Shown piece by piece: positions 7,368 to 16,400 of a stretch of 61,753 nt of DNA. Numbering within the stretch: the first letter of the stretch is position 1; each line of letters starts with the position of its first letter. The DNA comes from Rubrivivax sp. (GTDB lineage Bacteria; Pseudomonadota; Gammaproteobacteria; Burkholderiales; Burkholderiaceae_C): the NCBI GenBank assembly GCA_022842595.1, contig JALHPF010000033.1, forward strand, positions 1 through 61,753, read 5' to 3'. The notes under the pieces were generated by a model. The model was not told the DNA's origin. It was given only the letters and a program-made list of their open reading frames with translations, and made no database searches. A program made the translations under genes and the position numbers.

Positions 7368-8786
7368 ATGTCTCAGTTTCCCTCGATCTACACCCTCCCC
7401 ATCTTCCGCAACACCCAGGTTGCTGTCGAGCCTGGTCCTGGGCGCATCCCAGTGGACCACCAAGTTCGCGGAACGCGGGTCAAGTATTGGCGCGAACTGC
7501 GCGCCTCCAAAACCATCAAGTGGGAAACGTTTCCACACTTCCCACTGATTCTGAATGCCGATGGATCACCCTGGGCGCCGGCTTGCATGTGGTTGTTGGA
7601 CCGTGCGCGCGCCAAGCCGAACAAGGTGTCATCGCTGAATCCCGTCGCGCAGGGGCTGCGGGCCTACAAGAAGTTTCTCGATGAGTATGAACTGGAGTGG
7701 GACGACTTTTCCTCCGTGGACAAGTACCTCCGCCCCACCTACGTCTACAAGACCCACCTCGATACCCTGCGCGACAGCGGTGAAATCAAGCCAAGCACGG
7801 CCCGCGGCCGGATGCAGACTGTGGTCAGCTTCTACCGGTTTCTATCGCAGAACGAACGAATGGGGTTCTCGGCTCAAAACGCTCCATGGGTTGAGACAAC
7901 GATCGGCATCGAGTTCCGGGACACCACAGGCTTCAAGCGGGTCAAGGAAGTAACGACAGTCGACGTGTCCATCAGGGTTCCCAAGCGTGACTACGCCTGG
8001 GATCGCCGGATCAACGATGGCGGAAAGCTATTGCCGATGTCCCGGCATGAGCAGATCGTGTTGGTCAAGGCACTGAAGAAGCTCGGCAACCGCGAGTACG
8101 AGCTGATGCACTACGTGGCTCTCCTGACAGGCGCCCGGATCCAGACCGTCCTGACTCTGCGCTGGGGCGCCTTCTCGACGCCACCGAGCGAAGTCAATCA
8201 ATGGCCGATCAAGCTCCAGTGCGGGCCGGGGACCGGCATCGACACCAAGGGCGATGTGGCGGACGTGTACCTGAGCGTGCAGAGAGACCTCTACGAGTGG
8301 CTGCACACCTACGCAATCTCTGAGCGTGCGCGGTCGAGACGCACCAAGTCACACCTCAAGCACGATCCCATCAACTACCTGTTCCTATCCAACCGGGGTG
8401 GCTCGTACTACGAGTCCAAGGACGATCGCAACGCCCTGCGGGAGTCCGACAAGCCACTGAAGCGATCGTCGTCGACGGGGCAGGACTTGCGTTCGTTCAT
8501 GACCGACTACGTAATCCCCGAGATCTGCAAGACGATTTCGGAATTTCACTACCGGTTCCACGACCTGCGGGCCACCTTCGGGATGAACTGGGTCGATGCC
8601 GTCATGAAGGACGGAGACACCCGCCAGCGGTACCTCTGGGCCCGTGACCAGCTTCGCAAACTCATGTGGCACAAACGGCCCATCACCACCGATGGCTATA
8701 TCGATTATCGCCAGCACCTGCAGCAATTGGAGAAGGCTGAAGCCGACTGGAACCGGGATCTGCTTGAGCTGATTCGCTCAGCCTGA
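7368..8786 (+). CDS. Tyrosine recombinase/integrase, first of three
   Basis: A 472-residue protein from the ATG of MSQFPSIYTLP; the frame opens 41 codons earlier, but that leader looks non-coding. The C-terminal half is a tyrosine recombinase catalytic domain with a full set of active-site candidates: Arg257 in TGARIQTVLTLRW, His398 and Arg401 in HDLRATFG, His435 in MWHKRPI and the nucleophile Tyr444 in GYIDYR. The N-terminal half (about 60-190) should be the core-binding helical domain, with ARGRMQTVVSFYRFL. It should cut and rejoin DNA at element ends. It begins a four-gene plus-strand operon; the next gene starts 44 bp later. Base composition is lower in GC than the core genes. Confidence 0.88.
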   Translation: MSQFPSIYTLPIFRNTQVAVEPGPGRIPVDHQVRGTRVKYWRELRASKTIKWETFPHFPLILNADGSPWAPACMWLLDRARAKPNKVSSLNPVAQGLRAYKKFLDEYELEWDDFSSVDKYLRPTYVYKTHLDTLRDSGEIKPSTARGRMQTVVSFYRFLSQNERMGFSAQNAPWVETTIGIEFRDTTGFKRVKEVTTVDVSIRVPKRDYAWDRRINDGGKLLPMSRHEQIVLVKALKKLGNREYELMHYVALLTGARIQTVLTLRWGAFSTPPSEVNQWPIKLQCGPGTGIDTKGDVADVYLSVQRDLYEWLHTYAISERARSRRTKSHLKHDPINYLFLSNRGGSYYESKDDRNALRESDKPLKRSSSTGQDLRSFMTDYVIPEICKTISEFHYRFHDLRATFGMNWVDAVMKDGDTRQRYLWARDQLRKLMWHKRPITTDGYIDYRQHLQQLEKAEADWNRDLLELIRSA

Positions 8787-8830
8787 GCGTCAAAAGTCGC
8801 ACGATTCGAACGAGGAAGGTTAAGGCAAAT

Positions 8831-10648
8831 ATGCAGCTGTCCGACTGGATCAGCACGGGCGGTGATTACACCAAGGGGCTACCCAAATTGGCGCTCCCCT
8901 TGACGGGGGCCATGCCCGACGTCTATATACCTCAGAGCACCATCCTGCTGATCGCGGACGACTCGCAGACTCACGCCTACCTGTGGTGCTACCTCGAGCG
9001 TAAGGCATACGGAAAACGGTATCTATTCAATCCGTCAAGTCTGTCTGCGCAACGCGTCGAAGACATGCCAAGAGCCATCGAACGCCTATCCAAGCGGTTC
9101 CGTTCCGACAATGCCAGACCTCGAACAGTGAGTGCAGACTTGGCAAGGCTGTCGGCATTCCTGAACTGGATCGACGAACCACTTCACCAGGGGCAATACG
9201 AGTCGATCCTGAGTGATCCAGATCTGACACTGGATGCGCTCAAGCGGCATCACAGCCACCTGAGGCAGCGAATGCAGAGTAACCACACCGGAAAGCGCAT
9301 CGCTGCGGCTGCGGCATCGCTCGGGGACTCTCGCGCCATCAAGATGATGTCGGTCATCCAGGACCGTGAGTACGGCAACGAGATTGAGAAAATTAGGTGC
9401 GTCTACGGTGAAGGTGTTAAAGCGCCCAAGACAGAGGACGTGGCGTCATTCATGGCCTGTGCCCAGGGGATCTTCGACTCAGTGGTTCGGATCGCCCTCC
9501 ACGACCCACTGGACAAGAGACATGATTTCTCCCATGGCCAGCTGCGTTGGCAGTCGAAGGGGCAGGAACTTTCGGTGGAGATCCCGGCGCGCACTCGAAT
9601 TGAGCGTGTGATGGAGCTCGGGAGCATGGCCTACGCTGCGTTGTGCATCGGCGACTCGGGTGCCAACCTTTCCCAGATCCAGTTGTACGAAGAACCCGAA
9701 AATATGCAGGAGCAGTTGGACAGCCCTGAAAAGGTCAATCTGCGCCAAAAAGTCATTAAGTTCCGGGCTGGAGGAAACGAGGTGCCAGTTCACCTGACGT
9801 CCACTGCCGTGACCCGGATGCGCTCTTACCTCTACCTTCGGGAAACTCTGCGCCTGAGGCTCGACTGCGCCGACATCGGCCCGATGTTCGTTCAGTGCGA
9901 GTACCCCGTATCGGCCAGTGCAAAGCCTTTGAGGATCATCTCGCTGGCCCGCAACTTCACAGCCGCCTTGCGCAGCAGATTCAGCGCCGTTGACATCAAG
10001 TTGCCGCCAGTGACGATGCAGCAGTTGCGTGCCTATAAGGGCGGCAAGGTCGCCAAAGAACACAACCCTAAAGTGGCCGCCGACATGATGGGGCACTCGG
10101 TGAGCACGGCCATCCGCACCTATAGCAAGATAACGGAAGCTGAATCGAGGTCAGAGATGGCCCCCTTCCTGGCCTCGTTGACCTCGGTGGTCCTTACTCG
10201 CTCGAAGGCAAGCACCGAGCCCTCAAAGCGCGTCATCCCGATCACCGCTATACCCGCCGGTGGCTGCGAGGACCACGGCCACCCCAAGGCTCGGGACGAG
10301 AGTCCGCTGGTCGAGCCCGATTGCAAGAGGACCGAGGGCTGTTTCTTCTGCGAGAAGTACCACGTCCACGCCGATAAGGATGACGCCATCAAGCTGATGT
10401 CATGCTGCTCGGTGATGGAACGTCTGGCCCCGAGAACTGGTAACTCGGACGCTGCCGAGCGAGTGTTTACCGCCGTTAGCGACCGGATCGGCATGCTGCT
10501 CAACGAAATCAAGCGAGTCAACCCCGATGCCCACGAATTGGCCAGGAAAACTGTTCATGAAGAAGGCAGGCTCAGCAAGTATTGGGCAAGCAAGCTGCAG
10601 CAACTGCACTTGCTGGGCCTACTCGCGCCAACTGCTTCTCGCGCCTGA
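8831..10648 (+). CDS. Tyrosine-recombinase-like protein with degenerate active site, second of three
   Basis: A 605-residue protein whose ATG follows an AAGG-containing ribosome-binding site. A recombinase-like fold is indicated by LRAYKGGKVAKEHNPKVAAD followed by MMGHSVSTAIRTYSK, which matches the box II region through the catalytic Tyr. However, the box I segment AALCIGDSGANLSQIQL lacks the usual catalytic Arg, and the HxxR His is Gln (QQLR), so it may be a non-catalytic partner. After the recombinase region comes a cysteine cluster, CKRTEGCFFC with following His residues and MSCC, a likely zinc-binding element. It lies between two recombinases with intact residues and is probably co-translated with them. 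Confidence 0.8.
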   Translation: MQLSDWISTGGDYTKGLPKLALPLTGAMPDVYIPQSTILLIADDSQTHAYLWCYLERKAYGKRYLFNPSSLSAQRVEDMPRAIERLSKRFRSDNARPRTVSADLARLSAFLNWIDEPLHQGQYESILSDPDLTLDALKRHHSHLRQRMQSNHTGKRIAAAAASLGDSRAIKMMSVIQDREYGNEIEKIRCVYGEGVKAPKTEDVASFMACAQGIFDSVVRIALHDPLDKRHDFSHGQLRWQSKGQELSVEIPARTRIERVMELGSMAYAALCIGDSGANLSQIQLYEEPENMQEQLDSPEKVNLRQKVIKFRAGGNEVPVHLTSTAVTRMRSYLYLRETLRLRLDCADIGPMFVQCEYPVSASAKPLRIISLARNFTAALRSRFSAVDIKLPPVTMQQLRAYKGGKVAKEHNPKVAADMMGHSVSTAIRTYSKITEAESRSEMAPFLASLTSVVLTRSKASTEPSKRVIPITAIPAGGCEDHGHPKARDESPLVEPDCKRTEGCFFCEKYHVHADKDDAIKLMSCCSVMERLAPRTGNSDAAERVFTAVSDRIGMLLNEIKRVNPDAHELARKTVHEEGRLSKYWASKLQQLHLLGLLAPTASRA

Positions 10649-10706
10649 TCGCCCGATACCAACCGCAACTTCAGCTTCTCCGACACTTGCCCGCGGACTG
10701 CACTCA

Positions 10707-12716
10707 ATGCGAACAACTGACCTCCCGACATTTTCCGAAACCCAGTCAAGCACTGTGCAGGAGACCATACGAATTCCGGGTTGCAACCCGCTGCCGCGGG
10801 GTGACCATGACGCCCTCGGCTGCACCTCTGAGGCTTCCAAGGTGCAGTCCCACTTCGATCCCGAGACGGTCGTGAGCCTGGATCCGGATGGGAAGCCTCT
10901 GAGCCGCTACGGGGACCCAAGTTGGAATCTGAGGTCGATGAGCACGGATGGGGGGCAGACGATATGCAACCTTTACTTCTTTGAGGTGCAGCTTCTGTTG
11001 GCTCCCCCGGAGATCAGCAGGCCCAGCCTAGCTGCTCTCATCCGTGAGCAGCAAACAGCGCTCTTGTGGCTGCATATGGACGCAGGACGCCAAAGGGCCC
11101 AGAGAACAATAGTGGCTGCGAGCCACACACTGAACCAGCTCGCCCAAGGCGCCTACCGTCGAGGTGTCACGCTTTTTGAGTTGCTCTGCGACCCGCTGAT
11201 GCTCAGCGAAGAGTCGGTGGATAAGACATCAAACTACCTCAACGCATCCAGGTCCTTGCTACGAACCTTGTGGCGCCATCGTGACTTCCTCAAGATCGAT
11301 GTCGAAGTCCGCCTCAAGGAACTAGGCGAGGCGATCAAGGAATCCGCCGCCAAAGAAGACGCAGAAGGCAATCAAACCCCCATCATTCCGTCCAGGATCT
11401 ACTGCGCGATCCTGGCCGGCCTGCTGGGCGGTCTGGATGAGATCGAGCGCGGTCTGAACAGTCTGCTGGATGCCTATCGACAAGAGCGCGCTGCCACGCT
11501 CAATGCGCCCAAAGGCCTGACCCACAGGGTCCACCAGCGGCTTCGCAACGAACAATTGCAGGAAGCCCACAAGGTCATGCGAGCGCGTGGCTGGACTAGG
11601 GGAAGTCTCCGTAATTTCATTGCTGGCGAGATCGTCGGAATTCAACTCAGGCTGATGAACTTCGTTATTGCCTTCACTGGTATGCGGATCGGAGAGGCCC
11701 AGATCCTGCCGCTCAAGGGTGTGCTTGAAGAGGTCGAGCACCGGAATTCGGTGCACCATGTGATCAACGGCTTCAGCCACAAGCTCAACGGAGGCAGGAA
11801 GAAGCCCGCCAGTTGGGTGACGACCAGTGAAGCCCATCGTGCTGTCCTGATTGCCCAAAGGATCTCTTCGACCATTTTGCAGGTTCTTGAGAACGGCGAC
11901 CCTGCCATGGACGATGCCGCGTTGTTGTTCTGCACCACGGATAACCCGTACAAGAAGACAGCAGCGTCAGTCATCTACAAACGCCTAGCCACCGAACTTA
12001 TCCCTGCAATCTGCCCAGTCATCACCCAGGCGGATATCGACGAACTCAATTCCTTGGAGTTGGAGCGAGGCTGGCTACGCGAAGGAATTGAGGTCGGCAA
12101 GGCCTGGCCGCTTACCTTCCATCAGTACCGCCGATCCCTGTCGGTCTATGCCCACCGCTCCGGAATGGTGAGCCTACCGGCCCTTAAAGGGCAGCTGCAG
12201 CACATCACCGACGAGATGCGCGCGTACTACAGCGACGGGTTCTGCCGAGCGGTCAACCTCGTGTTCGACAAAGATCACTTCAGCCACGAGTGGAAAGCAG
12301 CGAAGGCCGAGAGCAGCTTCCTCGGGTACACGTTGGGTATCTTGTTCTCCGACGAAGAGCTACTGGGCCGGGGTGCCGAGCGGATGGCCAACACCGTCAC
12401 CAGCCGCACTCGCTCGGAAACGCTGCAGCTCTTCAAAGACGGCAAGCTTGCCTACAAGGAAACCGTTCTTGGGGGCTGCGTCTCGACAGAGGAGTGCAAG
12501 GCTCGGCCGCTCGAGGCGATCGAGCTCGAGTGCCTGGAGAAGGACTGCACGAACATGGTCGTGTCGCCCAAGCGGCTAGGGATCGTCATCCGGTCTCAGG
12601 AAATCGTCGTGGCGACGCTCGAACGCGACGAGCAGGGTAGCGTTGAGCACCGTCTGGAGGCCGGCAATCTGCAGGTGCTTCTCAGAGCACGTCAACGCCT
12701 CATGGAAACCGCATGA
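10707..12716 (+). CDS. Tyrosine recombinase/integrase, third of three, with C-terminal Cys cluster
   Basis: A 669-residue protein from the ATG of MRTTDLPTFSETQ, 58 bp after the second recombinase; the frame is open to 10527, so a start inside the previous gene is possible. Catalytic candidates are complete: Arg327 in TGMRIGEAQILPL, His472 and Arg475 in FHQYRRSLSVYAHRSG, His499 in LQHITDEM, and Tyr507 or Tyr508 in RAYYSDG. The last 100 residues hold Cys at the spacing C-x5-C-x11-C-x4-C (GGCVSTEEC ... ECLEKDC), probably a zinc ribbon. The long N-terminal region (1-240) has no motif I recognise. It overlaps the following small gene by ATGA. Confidence 0.85.
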   Translation: MRTTDLPTFSETQSSTVQETIRIPGCNPLPRGDHDALGCTSEASKVQSHFDPETVVSLDPDGKPLSRYGDPSWNLRSMSTDGGQTICNLYFFEVQLLLAPPEISRPSLAALIREQQTALLWLHMDAGRQRAQRTIVAASHTLNQLAQGAYRRGVTLFELLCDPLMLSEESVDKTSNYLNASRSLLRTLWRHRDFLKIDVEVRLKELGEAIKESAAKEDAEGNQTPIIPSRIYCAILAGLLGGLDEIERGLNSLLDAYRQERAATLNAPKGLTHRVHQRLRNEQLQEAHKVMRARGWTRGSLRNFIAGEIVGIQLRLMNFVIAFTGMRIGEAQILPLKGVLEEVEHRNSVHHVINGFSHKLNGGRKKPASWVTTSEAHRAVLIAQRISSTILQVLENGDPAMDDAALLFCTTDNPYKKTAASVIYKRLATELIPAICPVITQADIDELNSLELERGWLREGIEVGKAWPLTFHQYRRSLSVYAHRSGMVSLPALKGQLQHITDEMRAYYSDGFCRAVNLVFDKDHFSHEWKAAKAESSFLGYTLGILFSDEELLGRGAERMANTVTSRTRSETLQLFKDGKLAYKETVLGGCVSTEECKARPLEAIELECLEKDCTNMVVSPKRLGIVIRSQEIVVATLERDEQGSVEHRLEAGNLQVLLRARQRLMETA

Positions 12717-13090
12717 GCGCCAAGGTCCAGGCCGACCAGTATTTCGCCGCCCTTGAGCGCCTGAAGTTTCGCGGCGATCCCATCAGCAACGATGCCGTGG
12801 CAATGGAGGCCGGCAAGGGCCGGGGCAGCATCAAGAAGCTCAGGCCCGCCCACGCGGAGCTGATCAAAGAAATCGATAAGGCCATCAAGGCGGCGAAGGA
12901 GGTCACGGTTGCCTCAGACCCTCTGCCAGGCCTGCGGAGGGACATCGAGGGACTAACGAGGCGGCTGGACCAATCCCTCGACCGTGAGATCGCCCTGCTG
13001 AACGAGCTTTACGAGCTGCGCGCCAAGGTCAAGCAACTGGCGGAGGACAACCGCCAACTGAAGATGGGACGGCTGGTTCCTGTTCAATGA
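12713..13090 (+). CDS. Small coiled-coil partner of the recombinases (TnpC-like)
   Basis: A 125-residue protein. The N-terminal part (1-60) has an HTH-like segment, FRGDPISNDAVAMEAGKGRG followed by SIKKLRP, resembling small DNA-binding proteins. The rest (about 65-118) is a strongly charged heptad-patterned coiled coil (RRLDQSLDREIALLNELYEL and on to KQLAEDN). Its start overlaps the stop of the third recombinase (ATGA). Tn554-type transposons also end their two-recombinase operon with a protein of this length and kind, TnpC; similarity here is by size, position and coiled coil, not by alignment. It probably orients or stimulates recombination. It is the last gene of the island before the core chromosome. 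Confidence 0.75.
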   Translation: MSAKVQADQYFAALERLKFRGDPISNDAVAMEAGKGRGSIKKLRPAHAELIKEIDKAIKAAKEVTVASDPLPGLRRDIEGLTRRLDQSLDREIALLNELYELRAKVKQLAEDNRQLKMGRLVPVQ

Positions 13091-13404
13091 CCTCTCAGAA
13101 TGGCGATGGGCTGCGATATGGCGTGACCGGCACGCCAAAAATCGGCCCCCTGCCTCCACTTCGCGGACAAGCGCGGCCAGCCCGCACAAGGGTCCTGAGG
13201 ACCCTCTGATCGATGGACACATCACACCTTAAACTGTCCACATTCGACGGGTGACGGAGCGACGTATGGAAACTGCTAAGTGGTTGATCTGTAAGCCGGC
13301 GGATCTGTCCACACGCCCGTCGATCTGCTAATGGTCATGAACGTCTGAGCGCAAAGGTGCACTAGTGCCCAGTTGTCAGGGTAAGCACGGGCTAGAGTCT
13401 TTGG
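13091..13404. other. Right junction of the island, 314-bp non-coding gap with repeats
   Basis: No gene is seen. The gap holds a 9-bp direct repeat CTGTCCACA (13234-13242 and 13305-13313), an imperfect inverted pair TCGACGGGTG (13244-13253) and CACGCCCGTCGA (13312-13323), TGGACA facing TGTCCA (13214-13219, 13235-13240), and three GATCTG words (13286, 13302, 13322). Such clustering is typical of an element end or recombinase binding region. The left end of the element is not in the window, so no terminal repeat pair can be matched. The promoter of the histidine kinase gene must also lie here. Confidence 0.45.
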
Positions 13405-16400
13405 ATGACCGCGCACGTCGACGTTGATTTGGGCTCCGAGAGGCTGGGGCTACCCGCGCCTGCGGGGCGCCCGCGACGCAAGCGCAGGTGGCTGATGCCG
13501 ATGCTTGTCACCGCGCTGGCCTACGCCATCGTCGGCATCGCGGCACTGATGCTGGCGGGCCCTCCCGGCTATGCCTCGCCGCTGTATCCGTCTGCAGGCA
13601 TTGCGCTGGCAGCAGCGCTCACCTGGGGCCGCCGCGCCCTGCCGGGGGTGGCCATCGGCGCCCTGGCCGTGAACATCTTCCTGGGCCTGAAGCAGCCTCA
13701 AGCCACGAGCTGGGTGTTGCTCGGTCTCCCCTTGGTCATCGCCCTGGGCGCCGCGGCCCAGGCCTGGCTGGGCGCCTGGCTTGTGAAACGCTACACCAGC
13801 CGGCCCGTGGTGCTGAACTCGCCGCGCGACATTGCCCTGGTCGGATTGCTGGGTGCTGCCGTCGCCTGCGTGGTCAGTGCCAGCATGGGCACGCTGGCGC
13901 TCAGCCTGTCCGGCGCCGTGGCGCGCGACAGCTGGATGCAGAACTGGCTGACCTGGTGGGTGGGCGACGTGCTGGGGGTGCTGATCGCCACCCCGGCCGT
14001 GCTCACGCTCATCGGCCAGCCGCGTGGCGACTGGCGCGCCCGCCGCTTGACGGTGGGACTGCCGCTGCTGCTGGCCATGGCGCTGACCGCCACAGCCATG
14101 CTGAAACTGGAAAGACTGGACCAGCAGCGTCTGCGCGCCACCTTCGAACGTGATGTCGACCGCCTGGCCAGCGACGCCCAGTCGCGCCTGCAGGTGCCGC
14201 TGTATGCGCTGCAGGCGCTGCACGGCATTGCGCGCGCGCAGCCGACGCTGGACGCCAGCGCACTGCAGGCCGCCTCGCGCTGGTGGCTGGCGCTGCCGCG
14301 CCAGTTGCTCGCCATGGGCTACAGCGTGCGCGTGCCACGGCTGGACATCGAACGCTTCGAGGCCGGCGTGCAGGGCAACGGCCTGCCGGCCTACCGGGTG
14401 TTCCACCGCGACGACGGCGCTGCCCTGGCCCGCGACGACGAGGTGCTGGCGATCCGCCTGATCGAACCGAGCGACGGGAATTCGGCCGCGCTCGGTGTCA
14501 ATACGCTGTCGATCCCGGCCGCGCGTGACGCCGTGCTGCAGGCCAGGCGCAGCGGCCAGCCCAAGTCCACGGTGGGCTTCCGGCTGACGCAGGCAGCCGC
14601 CGACGGCGAGATAGGCGTCGTCGTCTACCAGGCCTTGTACGAAGGCGAGCCCGCCACCGACCCCGAGCGCGACGCGTCGTTCCGTGGCGTGGTCTTCGTC
14701 ACCCTGCGCGCCGAGGCCATGCTCGAGGGGTTGGCCGGGCCCGAGAAGGCCCATCTGGACTGGTGCCTGGTCGACCCCGACAGAACCACGACCCAGCGGC
14801 GCATTGCCGGCACGGCAGGCTGTGAGGCGCGGGCGACGCCGGCGTTGAACTTCCAGACCACGCGTACGCTGGAACTGGGCGGCCGCAACTTCGAGCTGCG
14901 CGTCGACAGCTCACCCGGTTCAGTGCCACTGCAGCAACGCGAAGGCACGCTGCTGCTGTCGCTGGCCGCGCTGGCGGCCGTGGCCACGCTGGGGGCGCTG
15001 CTGCTCGTCGTCACCGGCCACAGCCGGCGCACGCAGATGGCGGTACGCGCCGCCACCGGCGACCTGCGCCGCGAAATGGCCGAGCGCTCGCAGACCCAGC
15101 AGGCCCTGGCCGACAGCGAAGAACGCCTGCGCAGCATCTTGAACCACATGCCCATCGGCGTGATGTTCCTCGACGTGCGCGGCCGCCTGCTGGAATGCAA
15201 CCCCAGGCTCTGCGAGATGCTGGGCGAAACCGTCGAACAGCTGCGCGGGCTGTCGCTGGTCGACCTGTTGCACCCCGACGAACGCAGCAGCCTGCGCAGC
15301 CATGGCCGGGGCGATGGCATTGGCGACGAGCAGGCCGATGATGCCCTGGCCCTGCAGCGCGCCGACGTCGAACACCAGCCATTGCGCCTGCAGCGCAGCG
15401 ACGGCAGCTCGGTGTGGGTGCAGGTCAGCACCACGGCGCTGCGCGAGGGCCACGACGAGCAAGGCCGCCGCGTCGGTGTTGTGCAGGACATCACGGAACA
15501 CCTGCGCCTGCGCGATTCCGAACGGGCGCTGCAGGAAGCCGAAGCCTCGAACCGGGCGAAGAGCGAATTCGTCTCGCGCATGAGCCACGAGCTGCGCACG
15601 CCGCTGAACGCGATGATCGGTTTTGCGCAGCTGCTGGGCCTGGACCGCGAGCCTGGCCTCACCAGCCACCAGATGGAATGGACGCAGCAGATCCAGCGCG
15701 CTGGCTGGCACCTGCTGGAGATGATCAACGAAACGCTGGACCTGGCGCGCATCGAGTCGGGCGCCGTGCGACTGAAGTGCGAACCGGTGGCGCTGGCCGG
15801 CCTGGTGCGTGGCGCGCGTGCGCTGGTGTCTGCACAGGCCGAACAGCGCCACATCGTGATCGAGGAAAGCCTTTCGGCCGAGGCACAGGCGGTGCTGGGC
15901 GACGCCACGCGGCTGAAGCAGGTGCTGACCAATCTGCTGAGCAACGCCGTGAAGTACAACGTCGAAAACGGCCGGGTCTGGATGAGTGCCCGGCCCGGGG
16001 TCGACGGCAGCGTCGTCATCGCTGTCACCGACACCGGGCTGGGCATGACGCCCGAGCAGTTGTCGGGGCTGTTCCAGCCCTACAACCGCCTGGGCCGCGA
16101 AGCCAGCGACATCGAGGGCACCGGTATCGGCCTGGTCATCAGCCGGCGCCTGGTTGAACTGATGGGCGGCACGCTCGAGGCCCGCAGCGTCGCTGGCAAG
16201 GGTTCCACCTTCACCCTTCGGCTGCCGGCGGCCGACGCTGCCGAAACGCCCGAAGCCCCGCAGGCCACGAGCTTCAACGCCCCGTACCAGCAAAGGCGAG
16301 TGCACTACGTGGAGGACAACCCGACCAACGTCGAAGTGATGCGTGGCGTGCTGCTGCAGCGGCCGCAGGTTCAGATGGACGTTTCCGTGAACGGCCTGGA

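Noticed and set aside
13120..13140. Terminator after the coiled-coil gene (GGCGTG/CACGCC hairpin near AAAAA)
   Set aside because: The adenine run follows the stem on the plus strand where thymines are needed, and the stem is only six pairs.
13091..13404. tRNA gene as the integration site at the right island junction
   Set aside because: No cloverleaf, no GGTTCGA-type T loop and no CCA end could be found.
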